In this document: positions 43,347 to 52,669 of the stretch, piece after piece
Layout: the number at the start of each line of letters is the position of its first letter
Numbering within the stretch: position 1 is the stretch's first letter
The notes under the pieces: model-generated
What the model was told of the DNA's origin: nothing
The model's input: the letters and a program-made list of their open reading frames with translations, nothing else
Databases searched by the model: none
Assembly (NCBI GenBank): GCA_025993015.1
Contig: DAJPFV010000001.1
Location: 1,488,001-1,552,000, forward strand
Reading direction: 5' to 3'
Source of the DNA: Coriobacteriaceae bacterium
GTDB taxonomy: Bacteria > Actinomycetota > Coriobacteriia > Coriobacteriales > Coriobacteriaceae
Length of the DNA: 64,000 nucleotides
Translations under genes and position numbers: made by a program

Positions 43347-45227
43347 ATGCTCAATAATCACGAGGCCAATCTAACCGACGAAGAGGCTGCCGCCGAGGTT
43401 GCCCGTGTCGCGAAGGTTTACCCCGTGGTCCGTCTGATGTCGGCCGATCAGGTCAAAAGCGAGCGCAACTGCCTGCTCGCCGGCGATCGGTGCCCTTGCC
43501 TGCGTCAGTCAAGTCTTGAGGCCTTGGCGACTTCGGATGAGATATCGGAGCGGCTGCTCAACGACGGCGTCGAGTACCGTGCTCGCGTGCGCTCTTTGAC
43601 GGTCGAGGGCGAGCCTCACGTTTTGCTGATGGTGCGCCCGATCGATGAACAAGAGGTCGCAGAAGAGGACCTTGTCTACACCGATGTGCTGACGAGCGTT
43701 CGTAATCGCCGCTATTACGAGGAGAAGCTTCGCAACGCCCGCATGAACGCGGGCGTTGCGATGATTGACCTCGATGATTTTAGGGTCTTCAACGATACCT
43801 GTGGTCGTCATGCCGGCGACCTCGCGCTCGGCGCCGTGGCGGCGGCGATTCGGGGCGGCATTCGTTCGACTGACGAGCTTGTGCGCCTTGGCTGCGACAA
43901 GTTCGTGGCCGTCATGCCCAATATCCCCTCCGATGACTTTGCCCGTCGTCTGCGTCATGTATCCGATGCCGTCCATGCCACGATTGTCCCTGGTCACGAG
44001 CATGTAAGCCTTACGGCATGCGTGGGCGGTGTTCGCATCAATGGCGAGACGGTCGATGAGGGCGTAAACCGTGCCGTCCAGCTTTTAAGCCATGCCAAGG
44101 CAAAGCCCGGTACGGTTGTGACCGACAGCGATGCAATCGAGACCTTCCAAAGCGAAAAACCCTCGGTGCTTATCGTCGATGACTCCGAGATGAACCGTAT
44201 TATCCTCAACGAGATGCTCAAGGACGAGTATCGCGTCTTGGAGGCGGACAACGGCCGTACGGCGCTCGATTTGGTTGACCGCTACGGCGATGAGCTGTCG
44301 CTTGTGCTGCTCGACATCATCATGCCGGGTATGAACGGGTTTGAGGTACTGGGCGAACTGTCACGCCGAACTGTTGCCGATAGCCTGCCCGTCATCATGA
44401 TCTCGAGCGAGGATTCCGATGATGCGGTTCTGCGCGCGTACGAGCTGGGCGCCTCGGACTATATCAACCGCCCGTTTGACTCCCGTGTCGTGCGCCGCCG
44501 CGTAAGCAACACCATCCGCCTGTACGCCAAACAGCGCCGCCTGACGAACCTGCTGTCACAACAGTACAACGAGCGCGTCAAGAACAGTCGCATGCTCATC
44601 GACATCATGGCCGGCGTCATGGAGCTTCGCAACGGCGAGAGCGGTAGGCACGTTACGAACATCGAAAAGCTGACCGAGCTGCTGCTTGGCTATCTGGTCC
44701 AGCGTAGCGGCACGATCTTCCTCGACAATGAGGAACGCTCCACGATCGCCCTGGCTTCGGCGCTGCACGATATTGGCAAGATGTCGATTGACGATGCGAT
44801 CCTCAACAAGCCCGGGCGCCTCACGCCCGAGGAATTCGAGATTATGAAGACGCATACCACGATTGGCGCCAACATGCTGCTCGAGCTGGGCAGCCATCAC
44901 GCCGGCAATGCGCTTATGGAATATGCGTACCAGATTGCGCGTTGGCATCACGAGCGCTGGGACGGCAAGGGTTATCCCGATGGCCTTAAGGGCGACGAAA
45001 TTCCCATCGCCGCGCAGGTGGTTTCGGTGGCTGACGTGTACGATGCACTGACGAGCGTGCGCGTATACAAGGACGCTATCCCGCACGAGGAGGCGATCCA
45101 GATGATCCTGGACGGTAAGTGCGGCACCTTTAACCCGCTGCTGCTCGATTGCCTGCTCGAGGTGCAAGACCAAATTGCCGAGACGTTGGCACGCCCCGCC
45201 GACGTCGTCGCGTTTCCCACGATTTAG
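43347..45227 (+). CDS. Degenerate GGDEF - receiver - HD-GYP signalling protein
   Basis: 626 aa in three parts. Residues about 110-262 form a GGDEF-like domain whose active-site motif reads GCDKF (182-186), so cyclase activity is doubtful. Residues 272-390 are a receiver domain: acidic pair D278-D279, phospho-acceptor D323, and Arg375 in place of the conserved Lys. Residues about 415-610 are an HD-GYP phosphodiesterase with H474-D475 and GYP at 542-544. It should hydrolyse cyclic di-GMP under phosphorelay control. ATG 43347 follows GAAAGG. The HPt gene comes next; no histidine kinase is nearby. Confidence 0.93.
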   Translation: MLNNHEANLTDEEAAAEVARVAKVYPVVRLMSADQVKSERNCLLAGDRCPCLRQSSLEALATSDEISERLLNDGVEYRARVRSLTVEGEPHVLLMVRPIDEQEVAEEDLVYTDVLTSVRNRRYYEEKLRNARMNAGVAMIDLDDFRVFNDTCGRHAGDLALGAVAAAIRGGIRSTDELVRLGCDKFVAVMPNIPSDDFARRLRHVSDAVHATIVPGHEHVSLTACVGGVRINGETVDEGVNRAVQLLSHAKAKPGTVVTDSDAIETFQSEKPSVLIVDDSEMNRIILNEMLKDEYRVLEADNGRTALDLVDRYGDELSLVLLDIIMPGMNGFEVLGELSRRTVADSLPVIMISSEDSDDAVLRAYELGASDYINRPFDSRVVRRRVSNTIRLYAKQRRLTNLLSQQYNERVKNSRMLIDIMAGVMELRNGESGRHVTNIEKLTELLLGYLVQRSGTIFLDNEERSTIALASALHDIGKMSIDDAILNKPGRLTPEEFEIMKTHTTIGANMLLELGSHHAGNALMEYAYQIARWHHERWDGKGYPDGLKGDEIPIAAQVVSVADVYDALTSVRVYKDAIPHEEAIQMILDGKCGTFNPLLLDCLLEVQDQIAETLARPADVVAFPTI

Positions 45228-45251
45228 TTTGACCAAAGGAGTTTTTAATCC

Positions 45252-45608
45252 ATGATTTCCATGCGTGAGGCGTATGAGAAGATCGGCGCTAATTATGACG
45301 ACGCGTGCGCTCGGCTGATGGGCGGGGAAATGCTTGCCCGCTTTGCCCTCAAGTTTTTGGATGACGAGAGCATGGACAAGCTGGAGGCCGCCATGGCGGC
45401 AGGAGACGCCGAAGGTGCGTTTATGGCAGCGCACACGCTCAAGGGCGTGAGCCAGAACCTGGGATTCGATAATCTGTACGAGCCGGCGGTCGTGGTAACC
45501 GAAGCGCTGCGCGGCGCCGATGCCGTTGACGGCGCCCGCGAGGGGATGCATGCGTTGCAGCAGCAATATGCGGCTACGATGTCGGCTCTGCGCGAGGCGG
45601 CCGAGTAA
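45252..45608 (+). CDS. HPt phosphotransfer protein
   Basis: 118 aa, a four-helix HPt domain with the phospho-acceptor His61 in AAHTLKGVSQNLG. It lies 24 bp after the receiver-HD-GYP gene, preceded by AAAGGAG, and almost certainly passes phosphate to Asp323 of that protein. Confidence 0.92.
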   Translation: MISMREAYEKIGANYDDACARLMGGEMLARFALKFLDDESMDKLEAAMAAGDAEGAFMAAHTLKGVSQNLGFDNLYEPAVVVTEALRGADAVDGAREGMHALQQQYAATMSALREAAE

Positions 45609-45632
45609 GAGGCTGTGAGCCTTGATGACTAT

Positions 45633-45696
45633 GAGCGTGGATAATCTCCCGTTTTAGGCCCGGTGGCGGCCTCAAAGTGGGAGATTATCCACGCTC
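45633..45696. repeat. 18-bp perfect inverted repeat after the HPt gene
   Basis: GAGCGTGGATAATCTCCC (45633-45650) is inverted at 45679-45696 around a 28-nt loop. The proportions match the AGTTGCGGTG family but the stem differs. A partial ATCCACGCTCA follows at about 45715. It probably ends the transcript. Confidence 0.6.
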
Positions 45697-45838
45697 GTTC
45701 GATACGTGTCCAAAAATCCACGCTCACCTCTTCTGACTAGTGAATGGCCTATGCGCACTGGCGGGGCTTTCCGCATGCAATCCATATCGTTGTTCGATAA
45801 ACTGTTCGAATAACGATAGAGCCGATGAGGGTGAGTGT

Positions 45839-46399
45839 ATGTCCAACAGCGTTCAGCGTATGGCCAAGGCGGGCGAAAATATCAGGAAGCTTGGTTTTTG
45901 CATGGCAGCCGTTTTTGCAGGGATGCTCGTTGCTTTTGCCGCGTTGGTTGTTTACGTGATCTGGTATGCGGTTGCAAACGTTGCTTCTGTTGATTCTTTC
46001 GGTGTCGTGACGCTTCTCGATGGCGGGTGCATCGTTATCCCAAGCGGACTGTGCCTGGCACTCGTCGTGGGTATTTCGCTTGTCGTTTTGTGCGGGATCA
46101 GCCGTAACATCTCGCGAGGCGTCTCGCCCTTTACCAAGACGCATGTGCGGCTTATCCGTGTTCTCGCGCTTGCCTTTGCTGTTAACGCCGCGGTTTCGCT
46201 TGTTGGTGCCTATGGATCGGTCGATCTCACCATTGGCGGACTGGAGCTTTACATCGTGCCTCATTCCTTCGTTATTGAGATTTGCCAAGGCGCTACCTTT
46301 GATGCGGGGTCGTTTATCGGCGCAGTTGTCTGTCTGTTTATCTCGGCGATCTGGAGTTATGCCTCGCTGCTCCAAGAGCAGTCTGACGAGCTTGTGTAG
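45839..46399 (+). CDS. DUF2975-type membrane protein
   Basis: 186 aa with four TM helices at about 20-42, 62-88, 106-128 and 155-175, and a short SRNISRGVSPFTKTHVR cytoplasmic loop, typical of DUF2975. These proteins are regularly encoded next to a small XRE regulator, as here (9 bp gap), and form a membrane-protein/regulator pair of unknown task. ATG 45839 follows GAGGGTGAG. An ATCGTTGTTCG inverted repeat about 40 bp upstream (one mismatch) may be the operator. Confidence 0.8.
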   Translation: MSNSVQRMAKAGENIRKLGFCMAAVFAGMLVAFAALVVYVIWYAVANVASVDSFGVVTLLDGGCIVIPSGLCLALVVGISLVVLCGISRNISRGVSPFTKTHVRLIRVLALAFAVNAAVSLVGAYGSVDLTIGGLELYIVPHSFVIEICQGATFDAGSFIGAVVCLFISAIWSYASLLQEQSDELV

Positions 46400-46407
46400 G
46401 AGGAAAC

Positions 46408-46737
46408 ATGAGCTATCTCATCATCGAGCTTGAGACGCAGCTGCTTAAGACCGGAAAGACCAGTGCTGATCTGATTCGGGCGACGGGGCATACTCCGGCT
46501 AATATTTCAAAGCTTAGAAACGGAAAGATAAAAGCTATTCGCCTAAAGACGCTCCTCGATATCTGTGATGAGCTTGATTGTCAACCGGGAGATATTATTA
46601 AGCGCGTGAGTGAGAAAGAGCTTGAGGAGCTTATTGTTGAGCGTGCAAAAAACGTTGTGAGGCAGATGCGGGACGGCGGAGGCAATGAGGCGTCGCTTCC
46701 GACATCAGTCTTTGCTGTCGATTTGAGCGACGAGTAG
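46408..46737 (+). CDS. Small XRE/Cro-type regulator paired with the DUF2975 protein
   Basis: 109 aa. The helix-turn-helix covers residues about 10-65 (LIRATGHTPANISKLRNGKIKAIRLKTL), followed by DICDELDCQPGDII, the YozG-like ending; the last 40 residues are a charged tail. AGGAGG precedes ATG. Probably controls its own operon together with the membrane protein. Confidence 0.88.
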   Translation: MSYLIIELETQLLKTGKTSADLIRATGHTPANISKLRNGKIKAIRLKTLLDICDELDCQPGDIIKRVSEKELEELIVERAKNVVRQMRDGGGNEASLPTSVFAVDLSDE

Positions 46738-46777
46738 CTTAAGACGAACAACTAAAACGAAATATCAGCGTGAAGGG

Positions 46778-46806
46778 ACCCGTGTCTAACACGGGTTCTT
46801 TCTTTT
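46778..46806 (+). terminator. Rho-independent terminator
   Basis: ACCCGTGT (46778-46785) pairs with ACACGGGT (46789-46796), followed by TCTTTCTTTT. It ends the DUF2975/HTH operon. Confidence 0.85.
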
Positions 46807-46881
46807 AGATTATCTTGACAAATATGAGTTATCGAAAAACAATAACAACTATGGAAAACGATAAAGTAAAGAAGGAACGAT

Positions 46882-47643
46882 ATGAGCGGTTTTGCTATCA
46901 AGCGGAACGGGAGGCCAATGAACGTATCAACGATAAGGCTATCAAGGGTGTCAAAGCGCTATGGGAGGCGCCGCGTTTTGCATGACGTTTCCTTCGAGGT
47001 GCATCAGTCTGAGCTCTGCGCCCTTGTTGGTGCAAACGGGGCGGGCAAAAGCACGCTTATTAAAATCGTATTGGGCCTCTGTGAGCCATCGTCGGGGAGC
47101 GTGGAGCTCTTTGGAGGCAAGTCGAAAAAAGAGCTGAGCCTGATGCGGACGCGTGTCGGCTATGTGCCAGATTCCTGCGGAGCATACCAATCCCTCAGTG
47201 CGGCTGAGAATCTTCGGATCCGATGTGCGGAATGGGGGCTCGATGAGAAACGTGAGGTTCCTCGCGTCTTGGGCCTAGTCGGGCTGGACATCGATGAGAA
47301 AAAGAGCGTAGGCAGTTTTTCTCTGGGAATGAAACGGCGGCTGGATATAGCTACAGCTTTGTTGGGTGACACTGATCTGCTTATTTTTGATGAGCCAGCA
47401 AACGGGTTGGACCCGCTGGGCATTGAGAGCATATGGACCCTTATCGGCCGATTGAATCGGGAGCAGGGCAAAACCATGCTTATCTCTAGCCACGACTTGG
47501 ATGAGCTGGCATCGGTTGCAACAAGTTGCGTGTTTATTCATGACGGTGAACTGCTGAAAAAGGAATCGATGGATGTCATAAGGGATGAGGCGTCGTCCCT
47601 AAAAGAGTATTACAGGCGCTTGATGAAGGCGGTCTCGCTATGA
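46882..47643 (+). CDS. ABC transporter ATPase (CcmA/NatA type)
   Basis: 253 aa. Walker A GANGAGKST, signature FSLGMKRRLDIA, Walker B LLIFDEPANGLDPLG. It matches ATPases of lantibiotic-immunity and Na+/drug export systems. ATG 46882 has AAGGA five bases upstream; ATG 46918 has GGGAGG only three bases before it. The stop overlaps the next start by 4 bp. Confidence 0.93.
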   Translation: MSGFAIKRNGRPMNVSTIRLSRVSKRYGRRRVLHDVSFEVHQSELCALVGANGAGKSTLIKIVLGLCEPSSGSVELFGGKSKKELSLMRTRVGYVPDSCGAYQSLSAAENLRIRCAEWGLDEKREVPRVLGLVGLDIDEKKSVGSFSLGMKRRLDIATALLGDTDLLIFDEPANGLDPLGIESIWTLIGRLNREQGKTMLISSHDLDELASVATSCVFIHDGELLKKESMDVIRDEASSLKEYYRRLMKAVSL

Positions 47644-48464
47644 AGCGGGCGATCCATCCCATAAAGGCAGATATGATGCGTTTGCACAGGATATTTCCGG
47701 CGAAGTTTGGTCTTGCGCTTATGCTGGCGTTCGGCCTTCTCTTCGGCATCTTTCTAAAAAACGGAACAACGTTGCTCGCCTTTGGCTATGGCGTTTGTGG
47801 GGAGGATATTGGTTTCCTCTGGAATGCAATCGATCCTTCTGCGCCTGATGAGTCCCTTGCGCGCAGCGCTTTTGCCGGTACATCCCTGTTCGTTCCACTC
47901 ATCGTTTGTTTGGTGCTTTTACAGGAGCATGGCTATAAAGAGGGGCACCGAATTTCTTCGGCAAGAGGTCTCAACCGCTTTTATGGGGCTCTAGCCCATG
48001 CATTTTCGTCTGCTTTAATAATTGGCGCAGCGTATAGCGCGCTTTGCCTTCTTCTTTTTGCAATAGCCATAATACGTGGAGGGCATAACTACTCGCACAA
48101 CATACTAACTGCATTTTTGCCTGCAATGATAGTCAACGCTGTATTGGTGATATCGGTTGCGCTGGAGACGGTGACCATCTATCGGATTACAGGCAGCGCT
48201 GTATTGAGCGGGGCTGCGATAATTATTGGATTTGTCATGAGCTTGACGCTCTACGGAACCTTCCTCCAGGCGCCCATACCATCCTTGCGATGGATTTTCC
48301 TCCTTCCGGGGCCGTACCTTGGAGTCGGATGTGCCCTTGGGTATAGAGATATGGGTCAGCTGACACTTCTGGGATATGGCGTGGCAGCCAGCTGTCTATC
48401 GGTATTGATTTATGCTCTCGTGAGCTTTCGCGCTGGGGGTGTGCTCAATGACTCGTCAGATTAA
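47640..48464 (+). CDS. ABC-2-like permease subunit 1
   Basis: 274 aa with six predicted TM segments (near 22-42, 75-95, 122-146, 160-180, 185-205 and 235-258). No strong family motif is visible. It is translationally coupled to the ATPase (ATGA overlap) and overlaps the next permease. Lantibiotic-type (bacteriocin) self-protection or peptide export is the likely role, by context only. Confidence 0.78.
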   Translation: MKRAIHPIKADMMRLHRIFPAKFGLALMLAFGLLFGIFLKNGTTLLAFGYGVCGEDIGFLWNAIDPSAPDESLARSAFAGTSLFVPLIVCLVLLQEHGYKEGHRISSARGLNRFYGALAHAFSSALIIGAAYSALCLLLFAIAIIRGGHNYSHNILTAFLPAMIVNAVLVISVALETVTIYRITGSAVLSGAAIIIGFVMSLTLYGTFLQAPIPSLRWIFLLPGPYLGVGCALGYRDMGQLTLLGYGVAASCLSVLIYALVSFRAGGVLNDSSD

Positions 48465-49266
48465 AAGACTTCTCCAGTCAGAATTGAAGCATGTGAGCAA
48501 ATGGGCGTACGCCTTAATCCTGGTAATTTATGCGTGCATGGTGGTATTGCAGCTTAATTCTTTCCCGATGTGGTTCTGTAGCCTCCGTGAGAACAGTTTC
48601 TTGGGCTTTTTCCCAGACCCGACGCTTCGGCTATCGGCAGAGGATGTCCTTCTATTTGGTAATGCAGAGGTTTTCCGCGGTTTGCTGTTCAACGTAGCCC
48701 CGTTGGCTCATGCATTGTTCTTTCCGTTCATCGCGGCTTGCATTGTGCCGCGCTTTGTCAGTTCGGGCTTTATTGAGGAACCGTGGGGGTTGTCGGAGGC
48801 TCGGGGAGGGAAGCGTGTGTGCGCTATCGTTGCGCGAGTGGTGCTGTCTTCTTTTGCCCTTTTGGGCGCGTTTATCTTGTCGAGTGTCGTTTTGTACTGT
48901 CTTAACTGCGTAATCGTTTTGGATGCTCAGCAGTATTTCAACCTGAATATTTTTTGCTATCGACTTCTTCTGGCGAGTGTCGTCTGCCTTGCATACGTGG
49001 TCTCTTGCGTGATTGCTGTTTCCTATTTTGGATCCGGCTTCGGTCCGATTGGCATGCTGCTGCTTGTCAACGTTGTAGCGATCTACATACAGCTCGGGGC
49101 CATTTCCATGCTTCCGCTTCCGTCCTCGATGCTCATGTGGATTTGTGGCGTGACCCCGTTGGGGAATGGTCAATGCATCTCGATTTTAATTGACTGCCTC
49201 ATAAACGTAGCAAGCGTTTTTATCATTTGCTTTACTGTCGACCGATTGCGGTCGAGATTTCTCTGA
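48448..49266 (+). CDS. ABC-2-like permease subunit 2
   Basis: 272 aa with about six TM segments. The ATG at 48448 follows GGGGGTG; the in-frame GTG at 48439 is the alternative. It overlaps subunit 1 by 17 bp. An EEPWGLSEARGGKR loop lies after the second TM, the place where such permeases contact the ATPase. With the two genes before it, it forms a three-gene exporter. Confidence 0.76.
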   Translation: MTRQIKRLLQSELKHVSKWAYALILVIYACMVVLQLNSFPMWFCSLRENSFLGFFPDPTLRLSAEDVLLFGNAEVFRGLLFNVAPLAHALFFPFIAACIVPRFVSSGFIEEPWGLSEARGGKRVCAIVARVVLSSFALLGAFILSSVVLYCLNCVIVLDAQQYFNLNIFCYRLLLASVVCLAYVVSCVIAVSYFGSGFGPIGMLLLVNVVAIYIQLGAISMLPLPSSMLMWICGVTPLGNGQCISILIDCLINVASVFIICFTVDRLRSRFL

Positions 49267-49306
49267 TTGTTTGTGAGGGATAATCATACCGAGCATATCA
49301 AATACA

Positions 49307-49342
49307 GGGGGGGCGGGCACCGTAGCTGGTGTCCGCCCCCCC
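49307..49342. terminator. Bidirectional hairpin between convergent operons
   Basis: GGGGGGGCGGGCACC (49307-49321) pairs with 49328-49342, one mismatch, around a 6-nt loop. It separates the exporter and the C26 peptidase gene. Confidence 0.65.
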
Positions 49343-49376
49343 GGCTTAGGAGGCTTTAACCTGAGTGGTTCGCGAG

Positions 49377-50186
49377 CTAGCGGGCCTGCTTTACCTTTGC
49401 CGCCGCCTCGACAAACGACTTCCACAGGTTAAAGTCGGTTTCGAGCGTCTTCCACGTGTACTCGGGATGCCATTGCACGCCTAGACAGAATGGTTGGCCT
49501 TCGACCTCGATGCACTCGGGAACACCGTCGGTTGCCTTGGCGACCAAGCGCGTGCTTTTACCCAGACGATCGACGCAGCAGTGATGTGCTGAGTTGGTCT
49601 GGATCAGTCTGTGGCCGCCAAGCGCGCGCTCCAGCAGCGAGCCCGGCATGACCTCGACAGGGTGCACGGGATCGTTGAGCACGTGGGTATGGCGCCACTG
49701 TGTGCGGCCCTCGCGAGCGCCCAGGCTCGGCACGTCCATGCACAGAGTGCCGCCAGTGGCGACATTGAGCAACTGCGTGCCGCGGCAGGTGGTAAAGAGC
49801 GGCTTTTTGGCGCGGAGCACCTCGCCGACCAGCTTAAACTCAAAGCTATCGCGGATCTCACAGCAGAGGGTGGGGTCGTAGGGTCGATCATCGCCCCAAC
49901 GTTTGGGATTGACATCGGGGCCGCCGGGAATGGCGATGCCGTCGGCGATATCGACGTAATGACGGATAACCTCGATGTCCTCGGTGATGGACATCTGAAG
50001 CGGCAGGCCGCCGGCGGCAAGGATGGCATCGACAAAGACGCTGGCAATTTCCTCGTTGGGGGAGAGCGTCTCGCTCAAAAACGGCTTCGCCTCTTCCCAG
50101 CGCGGCGCGACGAGGATAAGCGGGCGGTCGGCAGGGGCGACGTCGACATGCGGGGTAAAGGACGATGAAGTGCGAGTTCCGATCAT
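49377..50186 (-). CDS. Class I glutamine amidotransferase-like peptidase C26 (gamma-glutamyl hydrolase, PuuD-like)
   Basis: 269 aa. Nucleophile Cys134 in FTTCRGTQLLNV, IPGGPDVNP near residue 86, and catalytic His-Glu in GVQWHPEYT. It hydrolyses gamma-glutamyl amides such as gamma-glutamyl-GABA. It is the last gene of the amino-acid import cluster, 54 bp after the ATPase gene, so it may process an imported gamma-glutamyl compound. The ribosome site is weak (GAAAG). Confidence 0.9.
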   Translation of the reverse strand: MIGTRTSSSFTPHVDVAPADRPLILVAPRWEEAKPFLSETLSPNEEIASVFVDAILAAGGLPLQMSITEDIEVIRHYVDIADGIAIPGGPDVNPKRWGDDRPYDPTLCCEIRDSFEFKLVGEVLRAKKPLFTTCRGTQLLNVATGGTLCMDVPSLGAREGRTQWRHTHVLNDPVHPVEVMPGSLLERALGGHRLIQTNSAHHCCVDRLGKSTRLVAKATDGVPECIEVEGQPFCLGVQWHPEYTWKTLETDFNLWKSFVEAAAKVKQAR

Positions 50187-50240
50187 AGGTGTAACTTTCG
50201 AATCCGGATGGTCATGGCAAACGGGCGAGCGCGCAGCTGG

Positions 50241-51005
<765 letters not shown>

Positions 51006-51041
51006 GGTGCTCGGCTCCTTATGACTCGAAATGGTAAATCG

Positions 51042-51875
51042 TTAGCGAATGATGGTCGCGCCGGTCTTGTGCGAAACGTAGACAGCGGCCTTGTTGATCG
51101 CGACGTTGATGAGGATGTAGATGACCGCGATAACCAGGTAGACCGACACGAGGGCGTCGTAGTTGGTAATGAGCACGCGGGCATTTTGCATGAGGTCGGG
51201 GTAGCTCACCACGTAGGCGACGGTGGTGTCTTTGACTACGACCACGAGCTGCGAAATCAACGACGGAATGATAAACCGAATCGCCTGGGGCAATACGATT
51301 TTAAAGGTGATTTTGGCCTTGGAGAGACCGAGCGCCTGGGCTGCCTCGACCTGACCACGCGGCACGGCGTTGACGCCTGCGCGGAAGATCTCGGCAAGTA
51401 CGCCGGCTGCAGCGAGCGCGACGGGAAGCGTGAGCATCCAAAACGACGGCAGTGAAATCTTGTACTGAGGCAGCACCAAAAAGAAGAAGTAGATGAACAG
51501 CAGGCTCGGCACGCCACGGAAGAAATCGGTGAGCACGCGGCAGACCAGCTGCAGCGGCTTGATGTCGCTGGTACGGCCGAGCATGAGGGCTAAGCCCAGT
51601 ACCAGCGCGATGGCGCCGGCGGTGAGCGCGACCTTTACCGTGCCCTCAAAACCGGCAAGCAGGAACTTCCAGGTGGTGAGGTGCGTAAAGAAGTACCAGT
51701 AATGGACCGAAAGCTGGCCGGTCACATAAAAGCGCTGCAGTACCAGAGCGATGAGCGCGGCCACGGCAACAAGTGAGATAGCGGTGCCGACGCGAATCTT
51801 GGCGCGCATCTTGGGGCCGGGAGCCTCGTAGAGCGCATCGCGCATGGTGAGCGCGGAGGTGGAGTGCTTGCTCAT
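51042..51875 (-). CDS. Amino-acid ABC transporter permease 2 (GltK-like)
   Basis: 277 aa. Five or more TM segments and the EAA loop EIFRAGVNAVPRGQVEAAQALGLSK, typical of His/Glu/Gln uptake permeases. The N-terminus is about 40 residues longer than in permease 1 and basic. Overlaps permease 1 by 4 bp. Confidence 0.94.
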   Translation of the reverse strand: MSKHSTSALTMRDALYEAPGPKMRAKIRVGTAISLVAVAALIALVLQRFYVTGQLSVHYWYFFTHLTTWKFLLAGFEGTVKVALTAGAIALVLGLALMLGRTSDIKPLQLVCRVLTDFFRGVPSLLFIYFFFLVLPQYKISLPSFWMLTLPVALAAAGVLAEIFRAGVNAVPRGQVEAAQALGLSKAKITFKIVLPQAIRFIIPSLISQLVVVVKDTTVAYVVSYPDLMQNARVLITNYDALVSVYLVIAVIYILINVAINKAAVYVSHKTGATIIR

Positions 51876-52531
51876 CGGAGGATCCTCACCTTCTTATCGA
51901 TATAGTTGCCAATGTGGCTCACCACAAAGGCCGTGCCCAGGTAGCCGAGCGCCGAGATAAAGAACGCGGCGACGCCGCCGAGCGAGCGCGTGTTGATGTA
52001 GCTCACCACGCCGGTGAGCTCCTGCGGTTTAAGCGGCACCTGACTGCCGAGCGCGGTGGTGAGCATGACGGCGATAAAGAGGTTGGTCATGGGCAGCACG
52101 CTCGAGCGCAGCGCCTGCGGAATCACGATCTTGGCGAGGATACGGCTGAAGCTCATGCCCAGCGAGCGGGCGGCTTCCACCTGGCCGACGCCGACGGTGT
52201 TGATGCCGCTCATAAAGTTTTCGGAGCCAAAGGCCGAGCCCAAAAGGACCGTGGCGACGATAACGCAGGTGCGGTAGGGCAGGACGACCTTGAGCGGCGG
52301 CAGCGCGTAGACGACGATGATAAGCAGCGCGATGCCGGGGATGTTACGGAAGACCTGGACATACAGGTCGCCAAAGACGCGCAGCGGCTTGAGCGGCGAC
52401 ACGCGCATCACGGTGACGGCGACGGCCAGCACCATGGCGATGGCAAACGACTCAAGCGTCATGCCCCAGGTTGCGAGCAGCGCGTCGATATAGTTCTGGC
52501 CATAGAGCGACCAGAGCTCGGAGAGACTCAT
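51872..52531 (-). CDS. Amino-acid ABC transporter permease 1 (GltJ-like)
   Basis: 219 aa. TM segments and the EAA loop ENFMSGINTVGVGQVEAARSLGMSFSRI. It pairs with the following permease. GGGAGGT precedes ATG. Confidence 0.94.
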   Translation of the reverse strand: MSLSELWSLYGQNYIDALLATWGMTLESFAIAMVLAVAVTVMRVSPLKPLRVFGDLYVQVFRNIPGIALLIIVVYALPPLKVVLPYRTCVIVATVLLGSAFGSENFMSGINTVGVGQVEAARSLGMSFSRILAKIVIPQALRSSVLPMTNLFIAVMLTTALGSQVPLKPQELTGVVSYINTRSLGGVAAFFISALGYLGTAFVVSHIGNYIDKKVRILR

Positions 52532-52555
52532 GCGGACCTCCCGCCGGTAAGGAAA

Positions 52556-52581
52556 GGGGCTCCCGTGTGTACGGAAGCCCC
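52556..52581 (-). terminator. Hairpin between binding-protein and permease genes
   Basis: GGGGCTCCCGT (52556-52566) pairs with ACGGAAGCCCC (52571-52581), one mismatch. On the minus strand TTTCCTT follows. It is the usual place for partial termination that keeps the binding protein in excess. Confidence 0.6.
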
Positions 52582-52669
52582 GACAACTCAGTGAGGAAAC
52601 AGTTTACCGCAATAAAGCGCATCGTGCGTTTCCGTATGGTTTCGTTGCGGCCGTTACCAGGCTCGCTGC

